Of a DNA stretch of 8,443 bases, positions 5,734-8,443 are shown piece after piece (positions within the stretch are counted from its first letter, which is position 1; every line of letters begins with the position of its first letter). Origin of the DNA: Bacillota bacterium (GTDB taxonomy: Bacteria > Bacillota > Clostridia > Lachnospirales > Lachnospiraceae); assembly GCA_023415655.1 (NCBI GenBank), contig JAEZKD010000267.1, positions 1 to 8,443 of the forward strand, in the 5' to 3' direction. A program made the translations under genes and the position numbers. The notes beneath the pieces are model-generated. The model saw nothing but the letters and a program-made list of their open reading frames with translations. It searched no databases and was not told the origin of the DNA.

Positions 5734-6456
5734 ATGATAAATGTTGCAATCTGTGACGATGAGCCTCAAGAAATTACAAACGCTCAAGACTTACTCATAA
5801 AGTATGCTCATGAGCGACCACAATATGATATTAAAACCTGCTCATTCATTGCACCTTTAGAGCTATTATCGTATGTAGTTGAGCAAGGAGGCTTTGACGT
5901 GTTGCTACTGGATGTCTACATGGCCGGGATGCTAGGGACGGATGCGGCGCGGGAACTGCGAAATATGGGAGATAACTGCCAGATTATTTTTCTAACCAGC
6001 TCACGTGACCATGCGATAGACGCTTTTTCTGTAGATGCCGTCCATTATTTGGTTAAACCTTATTCCGAAAATGAGTTCTTTTCAGCACTTGAAAAGGTTA
6101 TGGATAGGCTCACTAAGAAAGAAGATGTTTATATTACGGTCAAATCATCGGAAGGTATCAGACGTGTGGCCTTGAACAAGCTTGTATACTCTGAAACAGA
6201 TAACCATGTTCAGAAACTATATTTATCAGACGGCACAGTAACCAGTGTTCGCAATTCCTCAATTGAGCTATTCAAATTGCTCGAAAAAGAACCGCGTTTT
6301 TACAAATGCGGAAGCACCTATATCATAAACATGGATTATATTGTTGAACTTTCATCCAGGATAGTTGCCTTTTCTACCGGCCTTAAAATACCTATGCTCG
6401 ACCGAAAATATAAGGATTTTAAAAAACGATACATGGATTACGTTTGTAGTTTGTGA
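5734..6456 (+). CDS. LytTR-family response regulator (AgrA/LytR type)
   Basis: A full-length, 240-residue response regulator. ATG 5734 follows AAAGGAG (5718-5724) by 9 bases. Residues 1-125 form a CheY-like receiver: acidic pair D8/D9 (VAICDDE), phosphate-accepting D60 (FDVLLLDVYMAG), T88 (IIFLTSS) and K108 (YLVKPY), so all key residues are present. Residues 131-237 are a LytTR DNA-binding domain (ITVKSSEGIRRVALNKLVYS, then FYKCGSTYIINMDYIVEL), which binds pairs of direct repeats about two helical turns apart. The stop (6454-6456) overlaps or nearly abuts the sensor kinase gene, so the two form one operon. It should be phosphorylated by that kinase and act as a transcription activator, probably of the nearby surface LRR gene. 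The layout matches AgrA, VirR and LytR relatives; no agrB/agrD lies beside it, so the symbol is left open. Confidence 0.96.
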   Translation: MINVAICDDEPQEITNAQDLLIKYAHERPQYDIKTCSFIAPLELLSYVVEQGGFDVLLLDVYMAGMLGTDAARELRNMGDNCQIIFLTSSRDHAIDAFSVDAVHYLVKPYSENEFFSALEKVMDRLTKKEDVYITVKSSEGIRRVALNKLVYSETDNHVQKLYLSDGTVTSVRNSSIELFKLLEKEPRFYKCGSTYIINMDYIVELSSRIVAFSTGLKIPMLDRKYKDFKKRYMDYVCSL

Positions 6457-6476
6457 GGGAGAGGTTCTATATTTAT

Positions 6477-7790
6477 ATGATTACCCACACAGTGATTTTT
6501 CTGAGATTTATACAGACATGTGCTTATATCTGCCTGTTTTTCTTTTTTTTAATTAAGCTCAAAGAACCCAAAGGGAAAAGGATTGTAATTACCGTTACGA
6601 TTTATATTGCGGCTGCTGGGGCATATTTTGCCTTTCTGATCATACATGGGCAGGAGATGGCGGAACGTGTGATTATACCCGTGGAAATCGTGTTGTGTCT
6701 GATTCTGCTTATCATCTGTTCCGCAGACAAATGGGCGTCATCGATTTTTATCATGTTCACTCAGTTTAATTTATACCTTGGAATCAGCTATATTTCTGAT
6801 TTGTGTGCCTCCAAAGATTTTGTACTTGTGTATAATGTAGAATATTTAATATACCGCTCTGTGTTATTCGGAACGCTTTTGTTTTGTGTGTTCAAAATTG
6901 TCCGCCCGCGCTTTCGCAGACTAATAGATGTCTTGGACAAATATTGGAATTTAATTGCGCTATTAGCCTTCTCGTTTTATGTTCTGGAAGCTGTTATATT
7001 ATATTTCCCTCGTTTCTATTGGTATGAGGAGGATAATCGCTGGTATCTTGTTGCAAGCTCCTATCTGGTATTTTTCTGCGTTTATTGTCTAATCTTTCGA
7101 TCTATCAGTGACATTGTGAAAAAGTATGAGGTGCAGGAGAGGGAAAGAATTCTTGCTCAGCAAAACAAGATGTGGGAGGAGCAGTTAAACGAGCAGAAAC
7201 ATGCCGTCAATGCTGCCCGCCGTGACCGACATGATCTTCGTCATCATTACGATACTCTTTTAGCAATGCTTGCGGGCGGAAAGATACAGGAAGCGGTTTC
7301 CTACCTGAACGCTCAGACGCGGAGAACAGACAACTTGGCTCTTACCAATGTATGCCAGAATATTGCAGCGAATGCAATTCTGTCAAGATGGATTGCACGG
7401 GCAAGGGAGAACGGCATTAAAGTTGAAATTGACGCGAGGATTCCTGAGAATCTCCTGATAGACGACGTTGCGTTAGCTGGTATCCTTGCCAATTCCTTTG
7501 AAAATGCGGTAGAAGGCTGCCTGCGCCAACCTGAAGGAGTGGAGAAATTTATTGCTATAAAGATTGCTTATTCCGTTTATAACGGAGCTGGAAAGCTTAG
7601 CATTGTCTTTGAAAATTCATGTACTGATCATATTGTTTTTGAAGGCGGTTTTCCAAAATCCCAGAAGCAAGGCGGCGGGACCGGGACAAAGAGCATAAGC
7701 TACACCGCTGAAAAGTATAATGGTATGGTGGAATTTACGGCTGAAAACAGTGTGTTCAAGACGCGCATTCTGCTCCACTTGCAGCAATAA
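6477..7790 (+). CDS. GHKL-type membrane sensor histidine kinase (AgrC-like)
   Basis: I chose ATG 6477 (437 residues) because GGGAGAGG (6458-6465) lies upstream of it. The in-frame GTG 6453, overlapping the response regulator stop as GTGA, would add eight residues but has no ribosome binding site. Numbering is from 6477. Seven hydrophobic segments lie at about 4-26, 35-56, 65-81, 87-106, 126-142, 157-177 and 189-207. A charged linker helix follows (KKYEVQERERILAQQNKMWE). The dimerization helix carries the phospho-accepting His at 252 in RRDRHDLRHHYDTL. The GHKL ATPase domain shows the N-box LANSFENAVEG (N339, N343) and a glycine loop GGGTGTKSI (399-407). The long N-terminal membrane domain without an extracellular loop domain is typical of peptide-sensing AgrC/BlpH/ComD-like kinases. 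The ligand is unknown, because no signal peptide or processing gene is beside it. A probable terminator follows the stop. Confidence 0.95.
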   Translation: MITHTVIFLRFIQTCAYICLFFFFLIKLKEPKGKRIVITVTIYIAAAGAYFAFLIIHGQEMAERVIIPVEIVLCLILLIICSADKWASSIFIMFTQFNLYLGISYISDLCASKDFVLVYNVEYLIYRSVLFGTLLFCVFKIVRPRFRRLIDVLDKYWNLIALLAFSFYVLEAVILYFPRFYWYEEDNRWYLVASSYLVFFCVYCLIFRSISDIVKKYEVQERERILAQQNKMWEEQLNEQKHAVNAARRDRHDLRHHYDTLLAMLAGGKIQEAVSYLNAQTRRTDNLALTNVCQNIAANAILSRWIARARENGIKVEIDARIPENLLIDDVALAGILANSFENAVEGCLRQPEGVEKFIAIKIAYSVYNGAGKLSIVFENSCTDHIVFEGGFPKSQKQGGGTGTKSISYTAEKYNGMVEFTAENSVFKTRILLHLQQ

Positions 7791-7815
7791 AATTAGAAAA
7801 TATGATAAAACTTGA

Positions 7816-7846
7816 CATTTACGCCAAAAATCCTGCAATTACGCCA
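7816..7846 (+). promoter_or_regulatory. Direct repeat CA(T/A)TTACGCCA x2, candidate operator for the LytTR regulator
   Basis: CATTTACGCCA (7816-7826) and CAATTACGCCA (7836-7846) agree in 10 of 11 bases and start exactly 20 bases apart, about two helical turns. Paired direct repeats of this size and phasing are how LytTR dimers bind. The pair ends 28 bases before a TATAAT at 7875-7880 whose -35 region is poor, a usual place for an activator site. The bases do not match published LytTR consensus sites, so the link is inferred from geometry and location. The second copy overlaps the left arm of the terminator hairpin. Confidence 0.5.
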
Positions 7847-7873
7847 CGATCGGTCTTCGGTCGTGGCTTTCTT
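7843..7873 (+). terminator. Probable terminator of the two-component operon
   Basis: GCCACGA (7843-7849) pairs with TCGTGGC (7861-7867) around an 11-base loop and is followed by TTTCTT. The stem is good but the T-run is interrupted. It lies about 53 bases after the kinase stop. Confidence 0.65.
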
Positions 7874-7874
7874 G

Positions 7875-7897
7875 TATAATGTAATATGAAATTGACA
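7875..7897 (+). promoter_or_regulatory. Promoter region of the LRR surface protein gene
   Basis: TATAAT (7875-7880) is preceded at 17 bases by a poor -35 (GGTCTT), which suggests activation by a factor bound upstream. TTGACATT also occurs twice, at 7812-7819 and 7892-7899. The second copy could be a -35, but its nearest -10 (TAAAAT at 7918-7923) is 20 bases away. Which element is used cannot be decided by eye. Confidence 0.4.
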
Positions 7898-7941
7898 TTG
7901 CTCTTTTACCTAATCATTAAAATGAATAGAGGAGGAACCAA

Positions 7942-8443
7942 ATGAAAAAAAGAATTTTATCAATACTACTTACGGTATGTATGGTACTTACTATGCTGTC
8001 AAGTTTGGCCATGCCAGCATTCGCTGCAGATGACTCAATCACGATCCAAATAAACGGTACTTATAACTCAGGTACAAACACAATAGGTGATGATGGCACC
8101 CAGTATGTAGGCACTTCACTTAACGATGCAATTTCAAAGCACGCAGCAGGAATCGACAGCATTAAGCAACTTAAAATTATAGCTGGCAAAGTTACAACAG
8201 CAGACTGGCAGTATATCATAAACATATCTCAAATGACTAATTTTGAGATAGCTGCTACAGTGACAACCGTTGCAGATATTCCAGATCTTCCAGAACGTAG
8301 TGCCGTCGGGCTATTTCCTACTTCAGTACAAAGTGTAAAAGTCCCTCAGGAAATAACGATTGGTGACTCCGCATTCGCTTACTGTGAAAATTTAACAAAA
8401 GCATACTTTCCCTTGGTTACTGAGATTAAAAATTATGCCTTTT
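7942..8443 (+). CDS. Secreted leucine-rich-repeat (BspA-type) surface protein, 3' end beyond the window
   Basis: ATG 7942 follows AGAGGAGG (7928-7935) by 6 bases; 167 codons are visible and the frame is open at the window edge. Residues 1-28 form a clear signal peptide (MKKRILSILLTVCMVLTML ... MPAFA, cleaved before ADDS). Residues 29-130 are an N-terminal region without a motif I recognise; it contains ITIQINGTYNSGTNT and SLNDAISKHAAG. From about 131, SVKVPQEITIGDSAFAYC, ENLTKAYFPLVTEIKNYAF begin the BspA-like repeats (LRR_5 type, consensus with IG..AF..C..L), which build extracellular solenoids used in adhesion and surface binding. The gene lies just after the LytTR/GHKL pair, with a possible operator between, so I infer it is a regulatory target. 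The anchoring domain, if any, is not in view. Confidence 0.88.
   Translation, partial: MKKRILSILLTVCMVLTMLSSLAMPAFAADDSITIQINGTYNSGTNTIGDDGTQYVGTSLNDAISKHAAGIDSIKQLKIIAGKVTTADWQYIINISQMTNFEIAATVTTVADIPDLPERSAVGLFPTSVQSVKVPQEITIGDSAFAYCENLTKAYFPLVTEIKNYAF

Noticed and set aside
7812..7841. TTGACA at 7812-7817 as the main LRR gene promoter
   Set aside because: No acceptable -10 at 16-18 bases (GCAATT/CAATTA), and transcription from it would meet the terminator hairpin at once.

Overview
The window reads as a chromosomal accessory region of a low-to-moderate GC, Gram-positive Firmicute, most likely a gut-type member of Clostridia. The signs are strong AGGAGG-type ribosome binding sites, near-consensus sigma-A promoters (including two extended -10 elements reading TATGGTATAATG), a LytTR/GHKL two-component pair, a BspA-type leucine-rich-repeat surface protein, and remnants of a MobV relaxase and a serine recombinase. 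All supported genes lie on the + strand. I cannot name a species.

Left part (1-1960). The first bases look like the last 16 codons of an upstream gene, possibly a 23S rRNA uracil-C5 methyltransferase, whose 3' end is a known integration site for mobile elements. After a large hairpin and an AT-rich stretch comes a frameshifted, truncated PD-(D/E)XK-type nuclease gene. It runs without a gap into the C-terminal two thirds of a MobV relaxase that has lost nearly all of its N-terminal catalytic region. This is a chimeric junction of two broken mobile-element genes.

Middle (1960-3060). A well-formed transcription unit (TTGAAA-17-TATAAT promoter, good ribosome binding site, strong terminator) carries an intact SnoaL-like / ester cyclase family protein. 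It is followed by about 590 bases without an intact gene. These hold two inverted repeats and a decayed piece of the zinc-ribbon tail of a large serine recombinase, scattered over three reading frames.

Right part (3060-8443). A secreted protein of about 752 residues (signal peptide, helical module, right-handed beta-helix) is cut by a single in-frame TAA. Next come 411 gene-poor bases holding an extended -10 promoter and a relic of a small hydrophobic ORF. Then follows a response regulator (receiver + LytTR) and its GHKL sensor kinase with an AgrC-like layout, but no agrB/agrD. Downstream, an 11-base direct repeat with a 20-base period sits just upstream of a TATAAT element and of a secreted LRR protein that runs off the window. 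My inference is that the two-component system controls the LRR gene through this repeat.

Overall, the left half is a graveyard of an integrative or mobilizable element. The right half is a surface-protein locus with its own regulator pair. I saw no CRISPR array, tRNA, rRNA or intact transposase.
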